Counted from the first letter of the stretch, positions 22,854-30,550 are shown. The stretch is DNA of 41,750 nt from Lachnospiraceae bacterium (GCA_016282595.1 JAEEKV010000167.1:1-41750), one strand, 5' to 3'. Translations and numbers: made by a program. The notes: a model not told the origin generated them from the letters alone.

Positions 22854-22867
22854 AGAACACATGTTCT
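22854..22867. promoter_or_regulatory. LexA-type box, perfect
   Basis: A-GAAC-ACAT-GTTC-T, again exact. It lies between the HAD promoter and the DUF4298 promoter and could control either. Confidence 0.75.
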
Positions 22868-22901
22868 TGATCTTTTTCATCTATCAAAAAACAGTTCCTT
22901 G

Positions 22902-22910
22902 TGATAAAAT
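22902..22910 (+). promoter_or_regulatory. Extended -10 for the DUF4298 / zinc-ribbon cluster
   Basis: TGA-TAAAAT. The -35 region (TATCAA at 22882-22887) is poor, as usual for extended -10 promoters. Confidence 0.5.
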
Positions 22911-22958
22911 CAGTAGGGTAATTTATGAAGGCCGGGAGAGCGTCAAAGGAGTGGTGAA

Positions 22959-23225
22959 ATGAACCAGATAGAACGGATACAACTGATGGAAGAGAAGGCT
23001 GACAGGGTGAAAGATGCACTGCCCAGACTTCAGGAAGCAGCAAAGCTGTACAGGGATGTCCTGTCGGATGTGAAGGATCTGGAACGATACTACCAGACGG
23101 TTTGGCGGGATGATTTTGAAGATGATGAGAAGGGCAAATTTCCGGCAGATCTGAAGCGGGGGATTCTGTCTGAAGATATGCTGTATAACCTGTTAACCGA
23201 CTTTGATGCCATCAAAGAGATGTAA
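22959..23225 (+). CDS. DUF4298 protein
   Basis: An 88-aa soluble helical protein (MNQIERIQLMEEKADRVKDA ... LYNLLTDFDAIKEM) with the size and pattern of DUF4298. The ribosome binding site AAAGGAG lies nine bases before ATG 22959. It ends 17 bases before the first zinc-ribbon gene and is the first gene of that run. No function is known. Three LexA-type boxes lie upstream. Confidence 0.8.
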   Translation: MNQIERIQLMEEKADRVKDALPRLQEAAKLYRDVLSDVKDLERYYQTVWRDDFEDDEKGKFPADLKRGILSEDMLYNLLTDFDAIKEM

Positions 23226-23242
23226 GAAAAAGGATCTGAATT

Positions 23243-23983
23243 ATGAAGTGCTTAAGTTGTGGTGCCGAACTGGGATTGACAGATGAAATCTGTCCCTATT
23301 GCGGCAGAGTCATTACGGAAACGGCTTCTCATCGGGCCGATCTGAAAACCTACAAGGAGAAAACAGAGACAGGCAAACGGGGACTTGCAAAAGTCCTTTC
23401 CGGGAATCTTCCCCTGATCATCAGTGCGGTGATGATGCTGGTGCTTTTGATCGCCGATGGCGTTGCCTTGTATGTGAAGGAAAATGCTTATCATTTTCGC
23501 TCTGACGCCATGCGAATGGAGTCGGTGAAAGAATACGATACCTATGCAAAGACCATCAAGGAGTATCTGGATGCCGGAGATTATACCGGCTTTGTTGCTT
23601 TTAAGGATTATCACCGTATCGCAGAATGGGAGCCCCCTTATGAGGATCTGAATCTGATCTGGGAATTGGCCTACGATTATGAGAACCTGGTTTCAAAGAT
23701 GGAGTCAGCCCTTATGTACGGAGAGCAGGCTAAACGGTATCATGAAGATACGGATGTCAGCGATTGCAGGAGAGAAATCAACGAGTTTTATCGGGAATTT
23801 GAGTCAATGCAGTCGGAGATCGAAACAGACCCTTACGGCACTTATATTTTTGACATGAAGCAGAAAGCGGATGCCATGCTGAAGGTTTATCTGGGATTGG
23901 ATGATGCAGCCAGGGAAGACTATTTGAACCGCTCGGATATCGAGCAGCAAGCCTATCTTGAGGGGGTGATCATCCATGAATAA
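23243..23983 (+). CDS. Zinc-ribbon single-TM protein, copy A (cluster gene 1)
   Basis: A 246-aa protein with an N-terminal zinc ribbon C3-x2-C6 ... C17-P-Y-C20, a linker, one membrane helix at about 56-78, then a helical soluble domain of about 165 residues. The topology would put the ribbon in the cytoplasm and the large domain outside (inference). Clearly paralogous to the 250-aa protein at 24749: the Cys positions are identical, and both end in a segment with LDDAAREDYL / FDDKELQNFL and close with H-E. Overlaps the next gene by eight bases. No enzymatic motif seen; a sensing or envelope role is possible. Confidence 0.72.
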   Translation: MKCLSCGAELGLTDEICPYCGRVITETASHRADLKTYKEKTETGKRGLAKVLSGNLPLIISAVMMLVLLIADGVALYVKENAYHFRSDAMRMESVKEYDTYAKTIKEYLDAGDYTGFVAFKDYHRIAEWEPPYEDLNLIWELAYDYENLVSKMESALMYGEQAKRYHEDTDVSDCRREINEFYREFESMQSEIETDPYGTYIFDMKQKADAMLKVYLGLDDAAREDYLNRSDIEQQAYLEGVIIHE

Positions 23984-24392
23984 GAAAGTTGTTTTTGGAG
24001 TTTCATTGGTTGTGAATATCATCCTGTTTTGCGTCTTTATTGTACTTATAATGGGCGCAGCCCGGGAACTGAAGTTTAATTATGTGGAAGAGGATACCCT
24101 CACACCGAACAACCTTCGAAACTATCTGGAGTGGGAAAACTATGGCGTCGTAGCGGATCTTTCCCGTCCCTTCAGAGGCGGCGCGGAGGTTGCAGAGCAG
24201 TACAGAGATTACTATATGCTTGGAGAATACGCGGACCTTTTGTTTTTAAAGGAGATCTTTGTAGAGACCCAAAATACAGAGACGGTGAATACCTTTGAAA
24301 AACGGCTGGAAGAGATACGATCCCAGATGCCGGAGTATGGAAGCATTTTTGAAAAAATAGAATGGAGTGCAAAACATGCCCTCCCGGAGTGA
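23976..24392 (+). CDS. Single-TM protein, copy A (cluster gene 2)
   Basis: A 138-aa protein with an N-terminal membrane helix (residues about 5-27) and a helical extracytoplasmic domain rich in Glu and aromatic residues. It is paralogous to the 139-aa protein at 25494: shared pattern Y-R-D-Y-Y-M-L-G-E-Y-A-D / Y-E-D-L-Y-R-V-G-E-Y-A-H and matching length. Its ATG overlaps the upstream stop at an ATGAATAA junction that is repeated at the second copy. Function unknown. Confidence 0.7.
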   Translation: MNKKVVFGVSLVVNIILFCVFIVLIMGAARELKFNYVEEDTLTPNNLRNYLEWENYGVVADLSRPFRGGAEVAEQYRDYYMLGEYADLLFLKEIFVETQNTETVNTFEKRLEEIRSQMPEYGSIFEKIEWSAKHALPE

Positions 24393-24396
24393 GAAG

Positions 24397-24759
24397 ATGA
24401 TGAAGGAAACAATAATATGTGAAAGCTGCGGTGCTGAATTTGAAGCAAGCCTTGTCCGCTGTCCCTATTGCGGAACCGGTTATGCGCCTCAAGAAGAAAC
24501 CGAATATATGGAGAAGCTGGAGGGGATCCGGGAGGATCTGGCAGAGCAAAAAGAGAAGGGAGACCGTCAGCTTCGAAAGGGAATGAGCGGCACGATACGC
24601 ATTGTCCTTATAGCGATCATTGTGCTTCTTTTGCTTTTGTTCGGTGGCTTATGGCTTTCCGACAGAGCAGAGAAAAGACATGATGCTCAAAGAAAAGAGG
24701 AATTTTTGCAGAAAGAAGGAATCACCACGCAGCAGGAGGAAACCACGGATGCTATGTGA
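24397..24759 (+). CDS. Zinc-ribbon single-TM protein (cluster gene 3)
   Basis: A 120-aa protein with zinc ribbon C8-x2-C11 ... C22-P-Y-C25, a charged helix, one membrane segment at about 66-87 and a short charged tail, but no large extracytoplasmic domain. ATG 24397 has GGAG seven bases upstream; the longer frame from 24367 overlaps the preceding gene and is rejected. It overlaps the next gene by 11 bases. It looks like the stem of the larger cluster proteins without their C-terminal domain. Confidence 0.7.
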   Translation: MMKETIICESCGAEFEASLVRCPYCGTGYAPQEETEYMEKLEGIREDLAEQKEKGDRQLRKGMSGTIRIVLIAIIVLLLLLFGGLWLSDRAEKRHDAQRKEEFLQKEGITTQQEETTDAM

Positions 24760-25501
24760 AAAATGCGGGCGTGAAATCGGGCCCGAAGAAATAAAATGCC
24801 CTTATTGCGGCGCAGATAATCCCTTTGCGGTGCAGCATCAGAAAAATATGGAGAGCTTTCAGAAGGACTATGCAGCCACGGAAAAAGAGGTGGCCGGGTT
24901 TGCCGGATCCGTAGAGGGACTGGGCAAAAAAGCAGCGATCCTGGTGGCTCTTTTGGTAGGCATCATCATTATGCTGGTAGCCGGTTCCTTAAACTATGCC
25001 GATCACGATCCCCGGGAAGAGAGAAAGCGCGATGCAATAAAGCATGCAGAGACCTATGCCGAGGAAGCGGATGGGTATCTTAGTCGGGGAGAATATATAG
25101 AGTTTGTAGAGTATTTGATGAATCATCAGGTGCTGAATTCTCCGCCGGAAGAATTTAAGCGGTTTAACAGCGTGAAGTATGTGGCAGATGGGTACTATGA
25201 GTGCATTAAGCTGATGGAAGAGATCATACTGCGATCGGATGATCCGGAGTACTTTGATGGACTGGACACGGATATCATGAATTTTTGCATGTATGTAGAG
25301 AGCTTCTATGAAGTGCTTGAAGCACAGAAAAACTCGGAAAAGGACGAAAAATATCTGTCCTACATCATAGATATAGATCAGGAATTACAGGCTGCCATGC
25401 GTACTTATTTTGCCTTTGATGATAAAGAGCTGCAGAACTTTTTGGACTTGAGCCGCGCCCGGAAAGCCGTGAAGATTCAGGAGGTGGTAAAGCATGAATA
25501 A
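24749..25501 (+). CDS. Zinc-ribbon single-TM protein, copy B (cluster gene 4)
   Basis: A 250-aa protein with zinc ribbon C3-x2-C6 ... C17-P-Y-C20, a membrane helix at about 61-83 and a soluble helical domain. It is the paralogue of the 246-aa copy A, with identical Cys spacing. I set the start at 24749 because AGGAGG lies nine bases upstream; the open frame runs further left inside the preceding gene, but its sequence there is not homologous. Overlaps the next gene by eight bases at the same ATGAATAA junction as copy A. Confidence 0.72.
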   Translation: MLCEKCGREIGPEEIKCPYCGADNPFAVQHQKNMESFQKDYAATEKEVAGFAGSVEGLGKKAAILVALLVGIIIMLVAGSLNYADHDPREERKRDAIKHAETYAEEADGYLSRGEYIEFVEYLMNHQVLNSPPEEFKRFNSVKYVADGYYECIKLMEEIILRSDDPEYFDGLDTDIMNFCMYVESFYEVLEAQKNSEKDEKYLSYIIDIDQELQAAMRTYFAFDDKELQNFLDLSRARKAVKIQEVVKHE

Positions 25502-25913
25502 AACACTAAAAGTAATCCTGAACATTCTCATTGTTGTGGCGTGCCTGGGCTTTTTGGTTAGTTTCATCTATCTGATCACCTCCATCCGGTATAAGAATCG
25601 GGATGTGGAAGATCCGGTAGAGACCTATGCCGGAGTATTTGATTACCGACTGGAGCACAGGGCTTATGGCGAGGTTTTGACAGATTATTACGTACGCAGG
25701 ATGAGCAGTCTGACGGCCCCGGAAGGCTATGAAGATCTTTACCGGGTAGGGGAGTATGCCCACACCGCTTTTATGAGCAGAGTCTATGAGGAAAAAGGAG
25801 ATGCCGAAAAGGTATCCTTGTGCAGCGAAAAGGTGAAAAGCCTTCGAAGCCGGCTGGGAGACTATGCTTACACGGCAGATGAAGTAGATGAGATGATCCG
25901 AAAAGCACCGTGA
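25494..25913 (+). CDS. Single-TM protein, copy B (cluster gene 5)
   Basis: A 139-aa protein with one N-terminal membrane helix (about 5-27) and a soluble domain matching the 138-aa copy A in length and motif (GEYAHTAFMSRVYEE, then SEKVKSLRSRLGDYAYT). Together copies A and B make a duplicated two-gene cassette. The GNAT gene follows after 25 bases and may be co-transcribed. Function unknown. Confidence 0.7.
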   Translation: MNKTLKVILNILIVVACLGFLVSFIYLITSIRYKNRDVEDPVETYAGVFDYRLEHRAYGEVLTDYYVRRMSSLTAPEGYEDLYRVGEYAHTAFMSRVYEEKGDAEKVSLCSEKVKSLRSRLGDYAYTADEVDEMIRKAP

Positions 25914-25938
25914 GTGCAAAAGCAGGAAAGGGATTAGT

Positions 25939-26706
25939 ATGACGAACAAAGAACTGTTGCAAATTGCCATGAAGCAGTCAGCGGAGGATATCGGCTGCAG
26001 CGTGGAGGATTTTTTTTCGGATACCAATGTGATCGTACCTTTTCGGTTGGGAGAAAAGGCGAAATGCTACTATAGTCAGCCCATCGGATGCGGTATGATC
26101 TCCTATGGGAAAAATACGGTGGCAGCTGCCACAAAAGAATTATACGACGTGGTAAAAGAGTACGTGGAGAAATTCGAATTTTACCACTGCTTTGAACCGC
26201 CTAACATGTACTGGCTCAATCAGCGCATTGAGCCGATGGGGCAGACGGTTTGTTTTATTGCAGAGTACTATCTTCCGGATCTTGACAGATTAACAACATT
26301 GCCCTGCGCCTATGAAACAAAGGTTTTGGAGCAGGCTGATTTTGCACCCTTGTATGTACCGGAGTGGTCCCATGCACTGTGCAGCGACAGAAAGCAGTTG
26401 GACGTTTTGGGCGTAGGTGCCTATGATAACGGAAAGCTGGTGGGATTAGCTGCCTGTTCTGCGGATGCCAAAGAGATGTGGCAGATCGGAGTAGATGTGC
26501 TGCCGGAGTATCGCAGAAAAGGAATTGCGTCGGCCCTGACAACCCGCCTTGCCCTGGAGATTCTGGATCGTGGCAAGGTGCCATTTTACTGTACTGCATG
26601 GTCCAATATCCGCTCCGTTGGAAATGCCATCAAAAGCAGCTTCATGCCCACCTGGGTGGAAATGACCGTAAAGCCCATTGAAAAGGTAGAAGAGATCAAC
26701 GGATAA
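25939..26706 (+). CDS. GNAT family N-acetyltransferase
   Basis: A 255-aa protein whose C-terminal half is a GNAT domain: acetyl-CoA loop V-L-P-E-Y-R-R-K-G-I-A-S-A-L near residue 190. The N-terminal 130 residues form a separate domain with conserved Cys. Start ATG 25939 has AGGAAAGGG upstream. It may be in the same run as the zinc-ribbon cluster, or start its own unit. Substrate unknown. Confidence 0.8.
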   Translation: MTNKELLQIAMKQSAEDIGCSVEDFFSDTNVIVPFRLGEKAKCYYSQPIGCGMISYGKNTVAAATKELYDVVKEYVEKFEFYHCFEPPNMYWLNQRIEPMGQTVCFIAEYYLPDLDRLTTLPCAYETKVLEQADFAPLYVPEWSHALCSDRKQLDVLGVGAYDNGKLVGLAACSADAKEMWQIGVDVLPEYRRKGIASALTTRLALEILDRGKVPFYCTAWSNIRSVGNAIKSSFMPTWVEMTVKPIEKVEEING

Positions 26707-26732
26707 ATTGCAGCCCCTTTTGGAGAAACAGG

Positions 26733-27695
26733 ATGGAAGCAAAGGTTGAGAAAGTCGTATCTCATTTTTTATCAGGAAAGCCTTCCGAGATCCAAAGGCT
26801 GGAAGGCGGTCATATCAATAGAACCTTTCTTGTAACTCAGGATACCCGGTATATCTGTCAGCAGCTGAAAGGAAGTCTGTTTGAGGGCAGATGGGATATG
26901 CTGGAAGATAATTACAGGAAGCTTCGCCTGGCATATGACAAGGCAAAAGACAGGATCTCTGATTGGATCATTCCGAAGTGGGTTTTATGCCGCGAGGGAG
27001 GCTATCTGTATCGGGACACAGACGGAAGTATCTGGCGGGTTTACAGGTATATTGACGGTGAGGTTAAAAGCCGGATAGAAACCTATGAGCAGGCCGTGTG
27101 TGTAGGGGAAGGTTTGGCAAAGCTCCATGGGATTTTGGCGGCTTTTTCTGATCTGCCGAAGAGCGCCATTTTGCATTTCCATGAGCCGGAATGGTATTAC
27201 AAAGAATACAGGTTTTTGGATGGAAAAACAGTTAAAAGAGATCAGTGGCTTGATGAACTGATAAAGGAAAATGCAGAAAAGTTCATTGCTCTGAAGTTAC
27301 CCACCAGGCAAGCCATCCACGGTGATGCAAAGCTTTCGAATGCTGTTTTTTCCGGAGACAAACTGATTTCCTTTATCGATATGGATACCTTGATGCCGGG
27401 GAATGTTCTTACGGATTTGGCGGAGTGCATCAGGTCCTGCTGTATCAGAGACGGAAAGTTGGATGATGCCCTTTACCGGGGAATCCTGTCAGGGTATCAG
27501 AAGTTCCACGGAGCGTTAACAGAAGAGGAACTTAAGCTGCTTCCTTTGGTGGTACAGAAGCTCTGTTTTGAATTGGGACTGCGATACTATACAGACGCAC
27601 TTTCCGGCAACGCCTATTTCATGGAAAACTATCCGGGTGAGAACCTGGAAAAAGCAAAAAGGTATTTGGAATTTTCAGTGATGACAGAAGGATGA
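26733..27695 (+). CDS. Phosphotransferase, aminoglycoside/NahK-like kinase
   Basis: A 320-aa protein with the APH/choline-kinase fold: an N-terminal lobe with E-G-G-H-I-N-R-T, then catalytic HGDAKLSNAVF (Asp of HGD) and metal-binding IDMDTLMPGNVLTDLAE. The T-K-L-N-N and I-D-L-D-T-x-M-P-G style of the last two motifs is that of N-acetylhexosamine 1-kinase (NahK) relatives. Sugar kinase activity on HexNAc is thus likelier than antibiotic resistance, but both are possible. Start ATG 26733 follows GGAG. It lies downstream of the GNAT by 26 bases. Confidence 0.75.
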   Translation: MEAKVEKVVSHFLSGKPSEIQRLEGGHINRTFLVTQDTRYICQQLKGSLFEGRWDMLEDNYRKLRLAYDKAKDRISDWIIPKWVLCREGGYLYRDTDGSIWRVYRYIDGEVKSRIETYEQAVCVGEGLAKLHGILAAFSDLPKSAILHFHEPEWYYKEYRFLDGKTVKRDQWLDELIKENAEKFIALKLPTRQAIHGDAKLSNAVFSGDKLISFIDMDTLMPGNVLTDLAECIRSCCIRDGKLDDALYRGILSGYQKFHGALTEEELKLLPLVVQKLCFELGLRYYTDALSGNAYFMENYPGENLEKAKRYLEFSVMTEG

Positions 27696-27698
27696 TCC

Positions 27699-28508
27699 TC
27701 AGGACCTGAGAGAATCCAGTCCTGCTTTGTGTGCCTGGGAGTGCTGCAGCTTTCTGGGGATTTGATAGAGCTTTCCGTCCTTCAGGAGTTTTGCTCCGGT
27801 TTGATGGTAGTAAAAAGAGATCCCGTTTTTCATACACTGGGTGTGGACAGATTCCACCCAGGAATATTCGCAGATCCTGGCTTTGGAACCGGATTCTCCC
27901 CCTACGGAAACATGTTTTAGGACGGGGGTTCCCTCCGGTGCTTTATAGGCATCTATATAGGGCTGCAGATTTACTGCAGACAGCATGGGTTCGATCATAA
28001 CGGAGTGATGAAACAGCGGAAGAGATAGGTAGATGGGAAGCCGCTTATCAGCCATCTCCTGGTTTTCACAGGTGACTGCGATGGTGACATGCTCCCAGCC
28101 TTTGCCCCAGCTCTTTGGAAGATGTTCGGCGATGCGTTCCGGTCTTTTTGTGATCATGAAAAAAGTACAATCCCAGCGCTCCTTCATCATGGCCCAGGCT
28201 TCCTCTCTCCAATCATCCGCAGCCGGATGAAAGAAGTCGGAAGAAAAGCAGGTAAAAATATGGGAGCCTGCGGGAATCTTGTAAAGGCCCTTGTTTTTTC
28301 CTGAACGAAGGATCCGTACCGGAAGGTCAAAGCTTTCCGTTTTTTGCACGATGGAAGGATCCTTGCCGATGGATTCATCCCTGCGATACATGTAGCAGTT
28401 CAGACAGCCTGCGCTGGCTTTGGTACAACCGTGCCAAAGGTTCCAGTTCACAGACTCCGGGGACCGCGGATCCGTATTCTCTTCGGGGAAAAGGGATAGT
28501 TGTTTCAT
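27699..28508 (-). CDS. DUF5131 (phage Gp37/Gp68-like), radical-SAM-like protein under LexA-type box
   Basis: A 269-aa protein of the DUF5131 / Gp37Gp68 family. The N-terminal cluster is C28-x6-C35-x2-C38, a three-Cys motif that in this family is thought to bind an Fe-S cluster, in a radical-SAM-like enzyme. FFMITKRPERI and HVSVGGESGSKAR are typical family stretches. The usual partner (three-Cys-motif partner protein, TcmP) is absent here. A strong promoter with a LexA-type box in the spacer precedes it, so damage-induced expression is predicted. The substrate is unknown; a DNA-lesion or nucleotide target is inference. Confidence 0.8.
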   Translation of the reverse strand: MKQLSLFPEENTDPRSPESVNWNLWHGCTKASAGCLNCYMYRRDESIGKDPSIVQKTESFDLPVRILRSGKNKGLYKIPAGSHIFTCFSSDFFHPAADDWREEAWAMMKERWDCTFFMITKRPERIAEHLPKSWGKGWEHVTIAVTCENQEMADKRLPIYLSLPLFHHSVMIEPMLSAVNLQPYIDAYKAPEGTPVLKHVSVGGESGSKARICEYSWVESVHTQCMKNGISFYYHQTGAKLLKDGKLYQIPRKLQHSQAHKAGLDSLRS

Positions 28509-28517
28509 AGTGAGTTG

Positions 28518-28546
28518 AATATACCACTTCGAACATATGTTTTCAA
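28518..28546 (-). promoter_or_regulatory. Promoter of DUF5131 gene with SOS box in spacer
   Basis: On the minus strand TTGAAA, 17 bases, TATATT. The spacer and part of the -35 hold the box at 28530-28543. Confidence 0.65.
28530..28543. promoter_or_regulatory. LexA-type box, one mismatch
   Basis: C-GAAC-ATAT-GTTT-T: one mismatch from GAAC-N4-GTTC, with the CGAACATATGTT core seen in Firmicute SOS boxes. Confidence 0.6.
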
Positions 28547-28592
28547 GAGGAGCAAATGAAGTTTTTTATGCATTGAACAAAAGGGGAGGAAC

Positions 28593-29090
28593 ATGAGTCA
28601 AGAGAACATCATTTTGATCGGTATGCCGGCATCCGGAAAAAGCACTGTGGGGGTGATACTGGCTAAGATCCTCGGTATGGATTTTGTAGATACGGATATT
28701 GAGATCCAGCAAAAAGAGCAGGCCAGGTTAAATGAGATCATTGAGAGGTGCGGTGTTGACGGTTTTCTGGAAAAAGAAGAGCAGGCGGTGCTTGGACTTG
28801 ATGTGAAGCGCACCGTTGTAGCCACCGGAGGCAGCGTGGTTTATAGTGATGCTGCCATGAAGCATTTAACAGAAGGCGGGAAGATCGTATATCTGAAAGT
28901 GGAGATGGAGGATCTGAAAAAGCGTCTGAAGGATATCAGGGAGCGTGGCGTGGTTCTCAGAAAAGATGAGAGCTTTGATAGCATGTTTGAAACCAGAACG
29001 AAGCTTTACGAAAAATATGCCCAGTTGGTTGTTTCAGAAGATGGATCATCCATAGAGGATACGGTACAGAGTGTCATCAATCAGCTATAA
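28593..29090 (+). CDS. Shikimate kinase-like protein with altered substrate residues
   Basis: A 165-aa P-loop kinase of the AroK fold. Walker A is GMPASGKST (10-18), DTD is D33-T34-D35, and the lid region has R-x-K and ETRTKLYEKYA. The shikimate-binding arginine of the FRxxE motif is Leu here (F58-L59-E60), and the GGG of motif ATGGG reads GGS (79-81). Both differ from standard shikimate kinase, so the real substrate is doubtful. No other aro gene is near. The AcyP gene follows by 31 bases. Start ATG 28593 has GGGGAGG. Confidence 0.72.
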   Translation: MSQENIILIGMPASGKSTVGVILAKILGMDFVDTDIEIQQKEQARLNEIIERCGVDGFLEKEEQAVLGLDVKRTVVATGGSVVYSDAAMKHLTEGGKIVYLKVEMEDLKKRLKDIRERGVVLRKDESFDSMFETRTKLYEKYAQLVVSEDGSSIEDTVQSVINQL

Positions 29091-29121
29091 ACCAAGCAAG
29101 ACTTATCGGGAAAGGGTTAAG

Positions 29122-29409
29122 ATGATCAGTAACACAGAAATCGTCCGCAAGCGGATTCGGGTATATGGAAGAGTACAGGGTGTTGGATTTCGGTATTTAT
29201 CCATGATGGCCGCCTCTCAGTTGAATCTGACGGGATGGGTGCAGAATCTTTCAGATGGCAGTGTCCTGATGGAAATCCAGGGAAAAAAAGATATGATCGA
29301 TCGAATGATCCCCACGGTAGAAAACGGACACTGGATCCGCATCGATCATATGCAGGAAGAGTGGCTGGATCCGGTGGAGGGAGAGCATTCCTTCGGCGTG
29401 CGGGGATAA
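29122..29409 (+). CDS. acyP: Acylphosphatase
   Basis: A 95-aa acylphosphatase, hydrolysing acyl phosphates such as acetyl phosphate. The motif VYGRVQGVGFRY gives the anion-binding Arg R24, and GWVQNLSDGSV the catalytic Asn N42. Start ATG 29122 follows AAAGGG; an upstream frame-open ATG inside the AroK-like gene lacks a ribosome binding site. It is cytoplasmic and probably co-transcribed with the AroK-like gene. Confidence 0.9.
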   Translation: MISNTEIVRKRIRVYGRVQGVGFRYLSMMAASQLNLTGWVQNLSDGSVLMEIQGKKDMIDRMIPTVENGHWIRIDHMQEEWLDPVEGEHSFGVRG

Positions 29410-29439
29410 AAAATTATGTTTTTGGCAGAGGAGTAACCG

Positions 29440-29907
29440 ATGAACTACATTATGGATCTTCGTAAAAAGATTGGACATGAGGTTGTCATGACTGCAGCTT
29501 GCGGGGTTCTTATCGAAAATGATAAAGGACAGCTTTTACTTCAAAAACGTTCTGACACAGGACAGTGGTGCGTGCCCGGCGGGGCCATGGAGATCGGTGA
29601 GACATATGAGCAGACTGCTATCCGGGAGATCAGGGAAGAAGTAGGGATTGAAGTATCAGACTTATCACTGTTTGGATTGTATTCCGGAGATGACCGTCTG
29701 ATCCATTATCCGAATGGAGATGTAGTTTATTCTTTATCGGTTATATTTCACACGAAAAGCTTTTCCGGTAAGATATCGGATACAGACAGTGAAGTAGTGG
29801 AGCATAGGTTCTTTGACAGAAAAGAAATACCAAAGGATCTGTTTGAACCGGATGCTCGCCCCATCCTTGACTGGGCATGCGGAAGGGATGGTATTTGGGT
29901 GAAATAA
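29440..29907 (+). CDS. Nudix hydrolase
   Basis: A 155-aa Nudix enzyme. The Nudix box is G48-x5-E54-x7-R62-E63-x2-E66-E67-x-G69, complete. It hydrolyses a nucleoside diphosphate linked to another moiety; the substrate cannot be told. ATG 29440 has GAGGAG eight bases before it. Ends 40 bases before the convergent TetR stop without a clear terminator. Confidence 0.88.
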   Translation: MNYIMDLRKKIGHEVVMTAACGVLIENDKGQLLLQKRSDTGQWCVPGGAMEIGETYEQTAIREIREEVGIEVSDLSLFGLYSGDDRLIHYPNGDVVYSLSVIFHTKSFSGKISDTDSEVVEHRFFDRKEIPKDLFEPDARPILDWACGRDGIWVK

Positions 29908-29947
29908 ACATCCGGAGGAGTTTAGGAATAAAGAATGCTACACTGCC

Positions 29948-30550
29948 TCACCCATACATATGCTTCTCTAAAAGCGAGATATACCGAAGGCTCTCCTCCA
30001 GGAAGGCATCGGGATTGATGTTGCCGGATAGGAACTGGTCGTTGAGGATTCCGTCGGAGGCGAACAGACAGAGCTTCAGGATCGCCGAAGGATCTACATC
30101 CGGTGCAAACATGGAAACATCCGCGCGGGAATATACCTCTGATAACAGGGCGCTGTAGTTGTCCATGTTTTCCGCCAACTTGTCGATGAGTTCCTTGTCG
30201 TTCTCACGGAAGGCACGCTGAATGAAAAGTGTCATGTAAGGGTAGTAGCGGATGATCTCGCGCTTGGCCTTTTCCATGTGGCGTTGCAGCTCGAAAAAGT
30301 CCATTCCGTTTTTGGGAATGCTGCGATCATACTCCATTCTGACATAGCGGGTGGAATACTCATAGACATAGAGATAAAGCCCTTCCTTACTTCCGAAATA
30401 GTGAAAGAGCAATCCCTTGGAAATGCCGGCTTCCTTGACGATGTCATCGGTGCTGGCTTTTTTATATCCGTTTTCTGCAAACAGCTTGCATGCTGCGTTG
30501 ATGAAACGGTCCTGTTTTTCTCTTGTCAGATCAAAAAATCTTTCGTTCAT
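29948..30550 (-). CDS. TetR family transcriptional regulator
   Basis: A 200-aa regulator with the N-terminal helix-turn-helix (ASTDDIVKEAGISKGLLFHYFGSKE, about residues 34-58) and a helical ligand-binding C-terminal domain. I choose ATG 30550 because GAGGTGG then lies five bases upstream; the GTG at 30559 is part of that site. It is divergent from the uracil permease gene, with 170 bases between them, so regulation of that gene or of itself is likely. The palindrome at 30672-30685 is a candidate operator. Confidence 0.87.
   Translation of the reverse strand: MNERFFDLTREKQDRFINAACKLFAENGYKKASTDDIVKEAGISKGLLFHYFGSKEGLYLYVYEYSTRYVRMEYDRSIPKNGMDFFELQRHMEKAKREIIRYYPYMTLFIQRAFRENDKELIDKLAENMDNYSALLSEVYSRADVSMFAPDVDPSAILKLCLFASDGILNDQFLSGNINPDAFLEESLRYISLLEKHMYG

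Noticed and set aside
26733-27695. Aminoglycoside resistance kinase
   Set aside because: The kinase motifs have the NahK-like T/K-L-x-N and DxDTxMPG pattern, and no resistance or mobile context is present.
27694-27709. CTCAG-GAC-CTGAG palindrome between convergent NahK-like and DUF5131 genes as terminator
   Set aside because: Short stem and no T-run on either side.
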